From contig OY986964.1 of assembly GCA_963920575.1 (NCBI GenBank), positions 37,252,527-37,316,526 of the forward strand: a DNA stretch of 64,000 bases. Direction: 5' to 3'. This stretch comes from Narthecium ossifragum. Lineage: Eukaryota; Streptophyta; Magnoliopsida; Dioscoreales; Nartheciaceae. Each line of letters begins with the position of its first letter. Position 1 is the stretch's first letter. Made by a program: the position numbers and the translations under genes. Below, in pieces: positions 47,409 to 58,860 of this stretch. The notes under the pieces were generated by a model. That model saw only the letters and a list, made by a program, of their open reading frames with translations, ran no database searches and had not been told where the DNA came from.

Positions 47409-48633
47409 CAGTGGCGGAACCAGGGGGGCGAGGGGGGGCGGCCGCCCCCCTGGCGAGGCCGGAACCCCCAGTCCCCCTCTCCGGCCCTCCCCCGTCTCCG
47501 GGACCCGCCCCCTCCCGGCAGGGTCGGCACCCAACCAGCCAACCAGTCCCCGTCCCCCTCTCCGGCCCTCACCCCTCCCCCCTCTCCAGCCAACCAGTCC
47601 CCGTCCCCCTCTCCGGCCCTCCCCCCTCTCCGGCCCTCACCCCAGTCCCCCTCTCCGGCCCTCCCCCCTCTCCGGCTCCCCACCCCTCCCCCCTCTCCAG
47701 CATCCGCCCCCACCCGGCAGGGCATGCCCGGCCGGCACCCAAACCCATCCAGTGAGAAAAACAGAGCATTAAAATCAGATGCTCTGTTTTTTTTTTAAAA
47801 AAAAATATTTGATTTAGTTAATTATTTGATAATGTTAGGATCTATAATTTATTAGTTTAATTTAGTTAATTATTTATTTGTTAGGATTTAGTTAATTATT
47901 TGATAATTTATTAGTTTGATTTCTAATTGTCACATTTTTTTATATTTTTGTTTTGTTTTATTTAAATAATGGATAGGTTTGTGATAAAAAAAACCACTAA
48001 GCGGACAAAATGGAATGGATTTTTGAAAAAAGTCAAAACTTTGTGTCGATAATTCTATTAGTGTACCAAATATTGAAGGAATTATACCAACTAGCAGTCG
48101 TTCGAGGCGTGGAGGGCAAAATATTACTTATATGTATCATTTTCGTGTTGATATGTTTTTCCAAGTTATTGATTTCATCACTTAAGAGATGAATCATCAT
48201 TTCCGCAAAAGAAAGTATGGAGATACTTCTTTGCATAGCATGCATTGATCCAAGAAACTCATTCTCAGCATTTGATCATGCTAAGTTATGTCGTCTTGCT
48301 GAACTTTATGAAGAGGATTTCACAGCAGCTGATCGTAATAAGATGTGAGATGACTGGATGAATGATTGCATACATCGAGCGGGAAATTTTTAAAACTATT
48401 GAGACATCATTTTGCAACGTTTTGAAAAAATACAAAAGCGTAGGATCCAACTTCCACCCCTCAATCATAGCACATAGTACAATACACATATTTTAATATT
48501 TATATTGTTTTTATTCCTAATGTTCGATATTGTAATTCTAATGTATTTTTTACATTACTTAAAAGAAAAAAAAAATTGATCATTTTACTTTAGATTTCGC
48601 CCCCCCTTAAATCTCATCCTGGTTCCGCCACTG
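47409..48633. mobile_element. hAT-type element, internally deleted
   Basis: Terminal inverted repeats CAGTGGCGGAACCAGG / CCTGGTTCCGCCACTG are perfect over 16 bp and flanked by a perfect 8-bp duplication ACGACAAC (47401-47408 and 48634-48641), diagnostic of hAT. The interior includes a GC-rich tandem block (47455-47715) and, in broken frames, LCRLAELYEEDFTAADRNKM near 48285-48345 and KKTTKRTKWNGFLKK near 47985, resembling parts of TTF-type zinc-finger hAT transposases. It is a 1,225-bp deletion derivative. Confidence 0.92.
47455..47715. repeat. CCCCCTCTCCGGCCCTC tandem block
   Basis: Tandem, slightly variable units of GTCCCCCTCTCCGGCCCTC within the hAT element. Long Pro/Gly-rich open frames on both strands are by-products of this composition. 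Confidence 0.9.
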
Positions 48634-48997
48634 ACGACAACCGTACGTACGAGATGCTCAGAGGTTATTTAGAATATTAACTTTAATTTGGACTCTACTC
48701 ATCAGTGCTTCTAGTTTTATTTGTTAGTGAAGCTAGCTAGCTAGCAAGCAACCATGCGTATGATATAGCTAGTTTGGCGTGCTGGCTTTTGAGTCGGTTC
48801 TGTTTTTGTATATTTCTAGAGCTAGTAATTGTAGACAGATGGTATTGCACGCCACTGCCGAAGGTTACAGGTGAGCCTCGCTTGGTCGTTTGAGGATGGG
48901 CTTGGAGCCCATGTTTGTATGATGTAACTCCTTATCTTTTAGTTACTTTGGCTCAACTCATCAAAAAAAAATAAAAGAACCATGCGTATGATAATGA

Positions 48998-49265
48998 GAG
49001 CAGAAATGATTTGTGCACATGCCCACATGACATGTGCATTTCACACTATCGGTAGTAGACTACCGATAGTGTGTATCGGTAGTGGGATACCGATAGGCAT
49101 GTACAACCTATCGATAGACATGTATATGAATCGATATCGAACCTATCAATAGTGGGGTACCGATAGATTGTACATGCCTATCGGTAGACCACTACCGATA
49201 GACATGTACTCAGAATCGATAATGTGAGATGCACACGCCACGTGTGCGTGTGCACCAATCACGAC
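48998..49265. mobile_element. Foldback MITE-like element, copy B
   Basis: Imperfect inverted repeat of about 270 bp. The ends GATTTGTGCACATG and GTGTGCACCAATC pair, and the centre contains ACTATCGGTAG, CTACCGATAG and CCTATCGGTAG words. Related to copies A and C. Confidence 0.75.
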
Positions 49266-49937
49266 TCTAATGAGAGTGATCTCCACTGATAGCTAAAGCA
49301 GGCGTGAGTGAGTTTTTAACATCCAGTACGTACGTGTGAAGTAATATATAGGGCAAAAATATATATATTCTCCCCTGGATTTTTAGCAATGATATGTGTT
49401 CTAAGTTCTCTGTGTATAACTATTCGATCCCAGAATTACAGGATTCATTAGAGTAAACATTAATTAGAAGATCAGAAACTATGTACGTACGTGCATGTTT
49501 TAAGCTCTCTAGCTAGCTATTATTTTCTTGACCGATGATCAGTCGCAAATCTTCCTCTTATAATTAAGTACGTACGTAGCTATATATAATTGAAAGATCA
49601 TCTTATATATATTCGTGCGGTTTAGACAACCATGCATTAATTAATTTCCATGGCTGCAAATACCAGTAAGTGATCACTGTCATGTCTCTTGTTTGCTCAC
49701 ATCTCATCTATCCTTTCTATTTCGTCCGGTCGACCACACACAAGATAAAGCCACTGCCTTCCCAGGAAGAATCTCCCCTATAAAAAGCCTTCTAATAATT
49801 TAGCTTGCATGAACACCCGGGGATCGATGTTTTGCGTGAACGGTACCTCTACATTAATGATGTGAAGCAGACAAGTTATGCAAAAATGTTTGCTGGCCCA
49901 CCAATTATGATAAAGATTGAAACCTACTTATATATAT
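49266..49937. other. Intergenic region
   Basis: AT-rich with runs of GTACGTACGT. A short open frame at 49805-49999 (MHEHPGIDVLRERYLYIND) runs into the solo LTR and is not recognised. No supported gene. Confidence 0.35.
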
Positions 49938-50755
49938 TGTTAGGATTAAACCCAACTAGATCGCCAATTGACAGGTGGTTTGGATGGAAAAACAAGTGAC
50001 AAACGAATATGAGAAGAAAACGAAGAAGAGAAGAAATCAATGACACACGGATTTAACGTGGAAAAACCCTTCTAAATAGAAGGTAAAAAACCACAGGCGG
50101 AGAGGAGGAATCCACTATAAACAATCAACAAGAATACAGTCAAGTTCTTCGTCTCTGTTTTCTTCAGGAAAGAGAAAACAGAGCCCTTACAAAACTTCTC
50201 TCAAAATATGAAGAACAATAAGACCTTAACCCTAATCTTATGATCTAGGGCTTATATATATAGACCACTACAATCCAATAGGATCTTAACGGGTTTATAC
50301 TAAAACAAACATAATAAAACCCGTTAAGTATAGATGCCTAAACTAAAAAAGGTATTCAGCGTCGGGCGACCACGGTCGACCGTCAACTTGCCACGGTCGA
50401 CCGTCATGCTTCCACGGTCGACCGTCAAGTTCCTACGATCGACCGTCATGCATCCACGGTCGACCGTCAAGTTCCTACGGTCGACCGTCATGCTTGAACG
50501 GTCCATTGGCACGAGTCCATCATACGCCCGCGGTCGATCCTCGCATCGACCCTGAGAAGAGATTTGCTTGACAGAGACGGACGGTCGATGTCACGGTCAA
50601 TGTGGCGGTCGACCGTGACAATCTTGAGCAGGACGGTTGATGCTGCGGACGATACTCCGATCGTCCGTGACAATCCGCGGTCGACCGTCAAGAGACCACG
50701 GTCGACCGTGGTCTTCAGATTCTGCTGAGAAAGAGTTTTTGAGACAAACTCAACA
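49938..50755. mobile_element. Solo LTR, copia-like, with GGTCGACC palindrome array
   Basis: Starts TGTTAGGATTAAACCC, ends CAAACTCAACA (TG...CA), 818 bp, flanked by TATAT at 49933-49937 and 50756-50760. The TATAT duplication lies in TA-rich DNA and is weaker proof than the others. It has ATTTAACGTGGAAAAACCC, common in copia LTRs. At 50364-50500 a ~20-bp unit, CCACGGTCGACCGTCAAGTT, repeats about seven times, with more CGGTCGACCGT palindromes to 50710. Confidence 0.85.
50364..50710. repeat. Tandem CGGTCGACCG palindromes
   Basis: About seven units of ~20 bp alternating AAGTTCCTA and ATGC(A/T)T spacers, followed by dispersed copies. Each unit contains a perfect 10-bp palindrome (SalI-like core GTCGAC). 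Confidence 0.93.
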
Positions 50756-51147
50756 TATATATATCTGAAGCGATTAATAATACTAATATCAGTTAAATTT
50801 AGCGCTTCAAATGGTTGTTGTTCTTCGATCGACGACAGCGGTCGATGTTTATTTGTTTCTCATAAAGTTTGAGCATATAATTATGATGATCGTTGAAAAG
50901 ATGACGACAGTGACTAGCTAGTGATAAGATCATGGGTCATTGTCTACTTAACTTCCTTATATTCGTCGAAATAATTAAATCATATATGGGTACTAGTACT
51001 CACCCGTGTCACTGGCACGGTTTTTATTTTCCATGTTTTTTTTTATTTTTTTCTTTTTTGTTAAATGCTTACTGCTAGTGGGAATGATATATATTATTTT
51101 CCCTCATACTGATTCGAGGGAGTTTTTACGTGATACTTCATGATACT

Positions 51148-51330
51148 CAGGGGCGGACCCATCCTCTCGAGTAAGGGGGGCCTAAGGGAGGAAGGGTAAG
51201 GGCGGCAGGGCCTCGGGGGGGGCCAGGGGCACTGGGGTTGGGGGTGTGGGGGCGCGGGGCCCACGAGAGAATTTACATGATACTTCATGATACTCATGGC
51301 CCCTCTGATTTGTGAATAGGTCCACCCCTG
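51148..51330. mobile_element. 183-bp hAT-type MITE
   Basis: Ends CAGGGGCGGACCCA and AGGTCCACCCCTG are inverted repeats. Both sides carry the perfect 8-bp duplication ATGATACT (51140-51147 and 51331-51338). The interior is G-rich and noncoding. Confidence 0.9.
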
Positions 51331-51484
51331 ATGATACTAAAACTAATCTCATTCAACTTTAAATGTTTAAGCTGATTATTAGTGTAACTGTTAAATCTCC
51401 ATAAACTGTAGAGTAAGTTTAGAAATGATATTACGAAACCACTCCACTTATATAACAAAAGGAGTAAACTTTAACATACCAAAT

Positions 51485-51860
51485 AATAAAAAAATTGGTG
51501 AATTCAAAATGAACAAAATAAACTTCCGATAGTAGTTAGTTGAGAACAAAGGTAGTAATATTGTATTCATTAATTTCTTTGTTGTTCAAAAAAATTCAGC
51601 ATAACCTCTCCCTTTACGAAGAGCTAAATTAGACAATTCTACAACAAAAATCAACTACAAAAATTAATTCAATTAAAAGAGGCGAACATTGTCCCCATGA
51701 CAAACCTTAACCTTGTCCCCACAAACCACACAAACATAAACACATACAACTAAATGATACTGCACTTGCTAGTAACACACCTACCATACACCATCATTTA
51801 CAAAGAAAATATATACATTGAAGCCAATTGAGAAAATACATGTTATCTACTTTTATACAA
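51485..51860. repeat. Dispersed direct repeat, copy 1
   Basis: About 370 bp closely matching 54048-54413, from ATTGGTGAATTCAAAATGAAC through GATACTGCACTTGC to TTGAAGCCAATTGAGAAAAT. AT-rich, noncoding. No target duplications found, so a segmental copy of a UTR-like region is as likely as a mobile element. Confidence 0.85.
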
Positions 51861-54047
51861 AAAAAATAGGAGATATTTTGCCTAGTGAAATAAGTCAAAT
51901 CGGTAAAGTAGTTGATGAACTTGTTGTTTCATTAGAGAAGCCATGAGGCCTAAATTGGCATCTTCATCTTCGTTTAAGCTTCCACTGTAGTGACCGTTGA
52001 CATGAATTCCACATTGGCATAGGAAACTTGTTCACCTTGGTCTGCTATCTTGCCATGGCTACCTTTACTTGTCAGCTTTTTCACAGGCCCTAGGGGGAGG
52101 ACCTTTATATTCTTCGTAAAAAGAAGCTTCGAAGTCGTGATAATTCTATGAACAAAGAGGCAGAACCTTGTTTAGTACATAAAACTTGATAGCATTCAGA
52201 TCATGTGAATAAGCTTCTCTAAGCGGCATGGAAATCAGACGGACTACAACAACAACAGATAAGCAATTGTCTTCTTTGATGAAGTGGTAGTTGTGAAAAG
52301 CAATTCAAATTTTGCATGATATGCATAACAATTGCTGCAAAGTGCATTTAGCCTAGGAATGGCATGGAACCAACATAACAAAGGTCGTTTGTTCTTTCAT
52401 TGCATTCAGCATGCAACATGCCAAGCATTTCTGAGGTCTCTCAAAAAATCATCAATAAAGCCACAGAATGGATGAAACTAAATTAACTCAATGTTACTGT
52501 AGAAAATAAAGCACAATAAACAGGGTCTACAGTCCACTAAATTGATGGCGATGCTAGAACAAAATAGCAAAAGCTATAGATAGAAATAAACACCTAATTT
52601 TGTGTTTCAGACTGTTCCGTGACATTTACTGGAATGCTGATGAGGACATTAGACGTGGAATGAGCAAATCCTTTGTACGAAATCTTTCCTACTGTACATT
52701 ATGAAGAATCACTCTATACATCCTTCATGCTATAGGAGCTTCACTTGCAGTTTCTATTATAGAAGACCATTCCAAAATGACTTGCTTGCATTAATGTGCA
52801 GCAAATTTTGACTAACAAAATAACTAAACATACTATGTAGGTGGAATCAAATGGAACTGTTATGTCGACAAATTAAAGAGATGTGGGCTCAAAGATGGTA
52901 GAAGGTACCCCTCCTAAAGGTATGGAGCTGAAGAAGTGGGAATACTGACATTGGTGTTGCTTCCACCTTCGTTATACAGTCTGTCGTGTATTTTTGCCAT
53001 TGGTGAGTTGTATTTGTCATGACTTTCATATTTGTCATGACCGTCTGATTTGGCATCATTGAGGATAGCCTTGAGTACTTGTTAACCAAATCTTGATCCA
53101 CGTTTTTCTGTCTTAAAATTATGCACGTGCTGTAGCGTTTGAAATGTATACCTAAATTTGAGAAGTCTTCTTCTTCTTTTTTCCCCAGTTCTGATAATGA
53201 ATTATTGGCTGCACCTGCAGTTTCAACGGAGAAACAGAATCTATAAGGAGGAGCAACGTCAAATAAGAGCAGCCGCAAGAAACGCTAAAGAAGCTGAAGG
53301 AGGTGGTGTAAGCAATCATCATTAACGACATGTCAGCAGAGCTCAAATTGGAAGAAAGTATAAGAAGAACAAATATATTTATGTCAAATATATTAGTTTT
53401 AGTGGCAAAAAAAATATCCTAATTAAAACCCAAATGCTGATGTAATTATCTCTCTCACACAACCCTTTTATCCATGACTTTTGAGTAATCCTCTCTATTA
53501 CTTGGTAGAGAGTCCCACATATCCTCTCTATCCTTATCTAAAGGCTACCTAATCCTCTCTATTACTTTGAGTGATCCATATTGGATGTAAATGTATACAT
53601 GCAAAACACTTCGGGGAGATGGTTATATAGAGAACAGACATGAACAAACTATAGGAAGAACACACATGAATAAATATATTAGTTTTAGTGGAACACACAT
53701 GAACAAATTTGAAATGGTTGAAAGGAGTACACTACAACGATGGTGGTCAGCTGGGCTGGCTGGCAATTGCAGCAGGGGAAAAGGATAAAGAAATAAAAGG
53801 TTGCTTCAATCTCCATAGATGAGCAGCAGTAAAATATAAGCAGTAAAATAAGGAAAATAGGGGGGTCTGGAGAGGACCTCAAGCCTCAGGTAACCCACGA
53901 ACAGGGGAAGGAATCCGACTCCGGCCACGGTCGTCGCCGGTGATCTCTCCTCTAGCCGCGGTCACCCTCTCTTAACTGATCAGGTCGCCTCTCACCTCTC
54001 TCGATATCTCTCGCAGCAGTGCCCTAACATACACTGGAATAAAAGAA
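51861..54047. other. Spacer between the direct repeats, no firm gene
   Basis: Mostly noncoding. One possible exon on the plus strand at about 53220-53307 (acceptor CCTGCAG, frame QRRNRIYKEEQRQIRAAARN, donor GTGTAAGC) has a coding look but no recognisable partner exons. A GC-rich stretch lies at 53900-53990. Confidence 0.3.
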
Positions 54048-54413
54048 TTGGTGAATTCAAAATGAACAAAATAAACTTCCGATAGTAGTTAGTTGAGAAC
54101 GAAGGTAGTAATATTGTATTCATTAATTTCTTTGTTTTTCAAAAATATTCAACAGAACCTCCCCTCTACCAAGGGCTAAAAGAGACAATTCTACAACATA
54201 AATCAAATACAAAAATTAATTCACAGTTTAAAGGGGCGGACATTGTCCCCGGGGCAAACATTATCCCCACAAACCACACAAACCACGCAAACATAAAGGC
54301 ATACAACTAAATGATACTGCACTTGCCAATAACACTTACCATACATCATCATAAGAAAGAAAATTTATACATTGAAGCCAATTGAGAAAATACAGGTTAC
54401 ATACATTTATACA
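54048..54413. repeat. Dispersed direct repeat, copy 2
   Basis: Counterpart of 51485-51860 with small indels and substitutions. Immediately beyond it, on the minus strand, a short open segment (about 54480-54441) preceded by an AG acceptor reads VLSRKLYVPAELSP then stop, as a last exon would. This would make the repeat a 3' UTR. Confidence 0.8.
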
Positions 54414-54825
54414 CCCTCATAAGAGATCTTACCTAAATTAAGGTGACAGTTCAGCTGGAACATACAGCTTTCGACTCAAAACCTGAGAGAGAAAAAAAAA
54501 ACAAAAGAAATTCTATAAATAACAGATCTGTAATGAAAATTATCCAAGTTCCATCATAGGCTGGAGCATTCTCATATGAAAAAATCCAATATTATTTTTT
54601 GTCTTAAAAAAAAAGGAATTAAGCCGGATATTTATCTGCAAATACATAGGACAAAAGGCTGAAAGGAAATATTGTTTTTCTTCCTCTTGACGAATTAAGC
54701 AGAAATGAAATCATCTAACTGAGAGGAAAAAACAGATATATCACAACTTTAATGAAATGAGAACAATCAATGGGCTTCATATTATTCAAGATTGCCTCAT
54801 CACCATGATAAATAAATAAGATGAT

Positions 54826-54851
54826 GAAGAAGAAGAAGAAGAAGAAGAAGA
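54826..54851. repeat. (GAA)n microsatellite
   Basis: About eight GAA units. Confidence 0.9.
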
Positions 54852-55516
54852 TCAAATATCAATCTCTGAGAAGATGAAGAAGATGTACTTAAGATCAAAT
54901 ATAATGTAAGAGAATAAGACCTCCTTGGCCAAATCCAACCTCTCGAAGCTTAGTTATGACAGAGAACCTATTCCAACTTATAGTAGACCATAGGAACCTA
55001 TTCCAAATACTTCCACCCATGATAACCACTATGCGTAAATGTTGTCTGTTTATGAAGATTGTAAGGCCCAGAGCTCAATGCTTATGGTACTCAACAAAAA
55101 AAGGAAGAAAAAAAAATTCAAATCACCACAGCAGCTGTGATAAGTAGATTTAACAAAGGAAGGTCAAGACTGAAATGGAATCCGAAGGTAGTGATGTGAA
55201 GCTAGAATTTCTCATTGATCCATTTCTAACGAATGGATGATGTGATAAAAAGTTTTTCAGGTGACGTCTGCAGTGCAAGGCAAGAGACAAACGCATGTTC
55301 TCCTACATTTCTTACAAACATACATATTTCTAGGCAAGGACTGAGCTGAGTATAGGCGATTCAGAACTTGTACCGTGATATCAGTTAAATGTTGGATGAA
55401 AAGCAAAACATAATGAATGAAGAAGAACCAACATGCTATTAATTACATGTTAATTTTGTTCTAGCTGTCCTGAGATTTACACAGAAAAAATCCTCTTTTC
55501 TAGTGAAGTATACCCA

Positions 55517-55664
55517 GCAGCAGTAAGGACTTTGAGAATCTGTACCACTGTGCTTGAGAAGCCGCACTGCAGGAAATCCTTGGTCCCCTTCATGAATAAG
55601 ACCACCTTGTTCGATTTCACCACCTTATCCAACGTCGACCTCAGCTCCGGGCTCAGCGGCGCCG
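55517..55664 (-). pseudogene. Exon of a CGFS monothiol glutaredoxin (GRXS14-like), isolated
   Basis: After an acceptor ACCATAG at about 55665, the minus strand reads [20 protein letters not shown] then [20 protein letters not shown]. This is the N-terminal half of a plant CGFS-type glutaredoxin (the chloroplast GRXS14 class coordinates 2Fe-2S clusters with glutathione). The active-site CGFS is intact; Leu stands where Pro is usual before QCGFS. A possible donor GG|GTATAC is at about 55517. I find no downstream exon for the second half (the ...PTFPQLYI... and GGCDI parts), and the sequence upstream (55750-56050) is not a convincing transit peptide. It is either a gene fragment or the surviving exon of a broken gene. 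Confidence 0.65.
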
Positions 55665-55749
55665 CTGCTATGGTACCAATAACAATCGAGCAGAGAATTT
55701 TTTAGATACATCCGAGAGTATAGGATACCCAAGCCAAAGAAAAAAAAAG

Positions 55750-57710
55750 TCATATTACAAAGTATTCATCAGAAAACCGACCGGAGAGGCATCGGACAGC
55801 GTCGGAGGGGGAAGAGCGAGGACGTACGGGGCGAGATCGGTGTGGCCCTGTGGGGGAGAGATAAGGGCGACGGCGCAGCCAGTATGCTGGTGAGCGACAA
55901 TGGTTTGGGAGACGGATCAGATCGAAGGGGACGCGAGGGATCGCCCGGAACAGAAGAGGGGAAGCGCGGAGAAGGAGGCGCTTGCAGTGGAAAGAAAGGC
56001 CATCGTCGTAGGCGGCGGCGGCGGTGATGAAGTTGGAAAGTGTTGGGGGCATCGCCGCAGTATAGCTGGTGGTCGGCGATCCTCTTTACCTCGACATGGA
56101 AGCCACGACCCCCGTCTACCCCACCTAGTCGTCTGCAGATCGTCCTCCGAGAAGGTGCGGAGAGAGAGGTGGTCGGCGAGAGGGGAGAAAGGAGTGGGAA
56201 TCGGTGGAAGAGAAGTGGGGGGTTGAGAAGCGAGAGATCGGCTGGTGGCGAGAGGGGAAGGAAAGAGGATGCTCGGGACGGCGTTCCGGCGAGAGGTTGA
56301 CTGAGAGAGCGCCGGGAAGAGGGAGGACGACGGGAGCTCGGAGAAGGGGCGGAGGAAGGTACTCTGGGGATGAGAAGCGAGAGATCGGCTGGTGAGGGGA
56401 AGGAGGGATATCGGGGAAAGCTTAGGAAAATATAGTTATATTATAAACTATTAAGTATCTTATTATTATTAACTATCTTATTCTAATCTCATGACTTATG
56501 TTTATCAACCTTATATATAAGGTTGTATATTTAAAACAAACTTAGGAAATATGATAAAAATATTCTCAATTAACTTAGGAAAATATACATGTAAACAAAT
56601 TAATAGAAGGGAAACGGTTGTAACCGTTATTGCTCTTTATAAGGTTGATATATTATTTGGACAATTAATTAAGGGGTATTAGGTCATAACCCACAATCTA
56701 GCCCCCTCCTTGTCCATAGCCCCATACATTTTGCTAAAAACCCCACCTTCATAGCTTTTATATGAATAACCCAACAACACATGAAAATGTCAATAATACC
56801 CATACCCATATTTTATATTTTTTTATTCCAGCATTTTCTCTCTCATCTCTCCTCTCTTCTCCGACGACTGACAGCCAACTCCTCCTTCCAACTCCGGTTA
56901 ACCACCTCAACTCCGGCAAGCTCGTCTTCTCCACCTCCGCCCTCCTTCCCACCTCCAGCCAACTCCTCCGGCCAAAGCCAACCACAAGCTCCACGCCGAT
57001 GGTGAGCACCACACTCCGCCCGAGCCCCTCCTCTCTCAGGACCAGCGCCGCCACCACCGGGTTCCATCGCCTCTGTCCATCCAAGGGTCATCAAACCCCA
57101 TATCCGACCTCTCCTCCTCCACCACTACGTACCCGACGCCGCTCCGACCTCTCCTCCTCCATCCCCGGCGAAGACCTCAAGCGCCGTCCTCCTCATGGAT
57201 CCGGCGCCGGACCTCCCCAGCTCCGCCATCTCCGGGCTCCCCAACCTCATCCGACACCCGATCCGATGCCCCCTTGCCCCTACGACCCTTCCTTCTCCAT
57301 CTTCGGGCCCGATCCGGCGAGATCCGCTGGGCACCACCTCCCTGCCCCGCTCGGGGTTGTCTTCCCCGATCAACCACGCTCCTGTGAGCTGGTTCAGCCA
57401 GGGCGAGTCGCTTGTGGCCTGACCCGGTTCCCACCTGATCCAATTGAGTCTGGACCGGATTGATTCAGTCCACATTGATCCAAGCCTTGATCCAGTAGTC
57501 TGGGTTTGACCTGATCCAAATCCAATAAAATCCAGCCCATCAAGCTCAGTCACACCACAATCCAATCAGGCCCAGATACAGCAAACCAGACTTGAACCCA
57601 AGTTAGAGTCGAGAGCTAGAACTGTGAAAATTTTTAATCAAAATACAATTTACGCATCAAAATTATACATAAAATTTAGAAAATTGACCATCTAAAATTG
57701 ACAAAAATGC
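55750..57710. other. GC-rich and low-complexity region without a firm gene
   Basis: GA-rich plus strand at 55800-56400, then AT-rich, then a CT/Pro-rich frame at 56762-57463 lacking any recognised domain. The motif GCTAAAAACCCCA at 56734 reappears inverted near 59610, suggesting that 56.7-59.6 kb could be one element, but no terminal duplication was found. Confidence 0.35.
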
Positions 57711-58860
57711 ATTTTCATCTTTCTGAATTCATTTTCATCTTTCACGATTCATTTTCATCTTTCATACATTTTCATCCTTTTAACTCTATTTTCATCAGTT
57801 TAAATCTATTTTCATCCTTATTAACTTTATTTTTATATTTTTAAAATCATTTTCATCTTTCAAAAAATCATTTTCATCTTTCAAAAAATCATTTTCATCT
57901 TTCTGAATTCATTTTCATCTTTCTAAATTTATTTTCATCTTTTTAAAATCATTTTCATCTTTGACAATTCATTTTCATCTTCCTGAATTCATTTTCATCT
58001 TTTTAAAATCATTTTCATCTTTCTGAATTCATTTTCATCTTTTTAAATTCATTTTCATCTTTCTGAAAATCATTTTCATCTTTCTAAAATCATTTTCATC
58101 TTTATGAATTCATTTTCATCTTTCACAAATCATTTTCATCTTTCTAAAATCATTTTCATCTTTATGAATTCATTTTCATCTTTTTAAAATCATTTTTCAT
58201 CTTTTTGAATTCATTTTCATCTTTCTGAATTCATTTTCATCTTTCTAAATTTATTTTCATCTTTTTAAAATCATTTTCATCTTTGACAATTCATTTTCAT
58301 ATTTTTTAAAATCATTTTCATCTTTCTGAATTCATTTTCATCTTTTTAAAATCATTTTCATCTTTCTGAATTCATTTTCATCTTTCTCAATTCATTTTCA
58401 TCTTTGACAATTCATTTTCATCATTGATAATTCATTTTCATCTTTGACAATTCATTTTCATCATTGATAATTCATTTTCATCTTTGACAATTCATTTTCA
58501 TCTTTGACAATTCATTTTCATATTCCAAAATTCATTTTCATCTTTTTAAAATCATTTTCATCTTTCTGAATTCATTTTCATCTTTTTAAAATCATTTTCA
58601 TCTTTCTGAATTCATTTTCATCTTTTTAAAATCATTTTCATCTTTCTGAATTCATTTTCATCTTTTTAAATTCATTTTCATCTTTCTAAATTCATTTTCA
58701 TCTTTCCTGCATTTTCATCTTTTTTCGTTCATTTCCATCTTCCTAAACTCATTTTTATCTTTGACAATTCATTTTTATTTTTCTGAATTCATTTTCATCT
58801 TTGACAATTCATTTTCATCTTCCTAAATTCATTTTCATCTTTTTAAAATCATTTTCACTT
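57711..58860. repeat. ATTTTCATCTTT minisatellite (~20-bp units, ~1.15 kb)
   Basis: More than fifty units of CATTTTCATCTTT plus a variable 5-8 base spacer. Spacer types CTGAATT, TTAAAAT, GACAATT and CTAAAAT recur in ordered runs (CTGAATT alternating with TTAAAAT), which points to higher-order duplication of unit pairs. Noncoding in all frames. Confidence 0.97.

Noticed and set aside
47411..47755. Pro-rich and Gly-rich open frames on both strands
   Set aside because: They arise from the tandem GC-rich block inside the hAT element.
56762..57463. 233-codon Pro/Ser-rich plus-strand frame
   Set aside because: No domain, skewed composition, and an equally open opposite strand. Treated as noncoding.
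57711..58860. CRISPR-like regular repeat spacing
   Set aside because: Units are ~20 bp with almost no unique spacer. It is a eukaryotic minisatellite.
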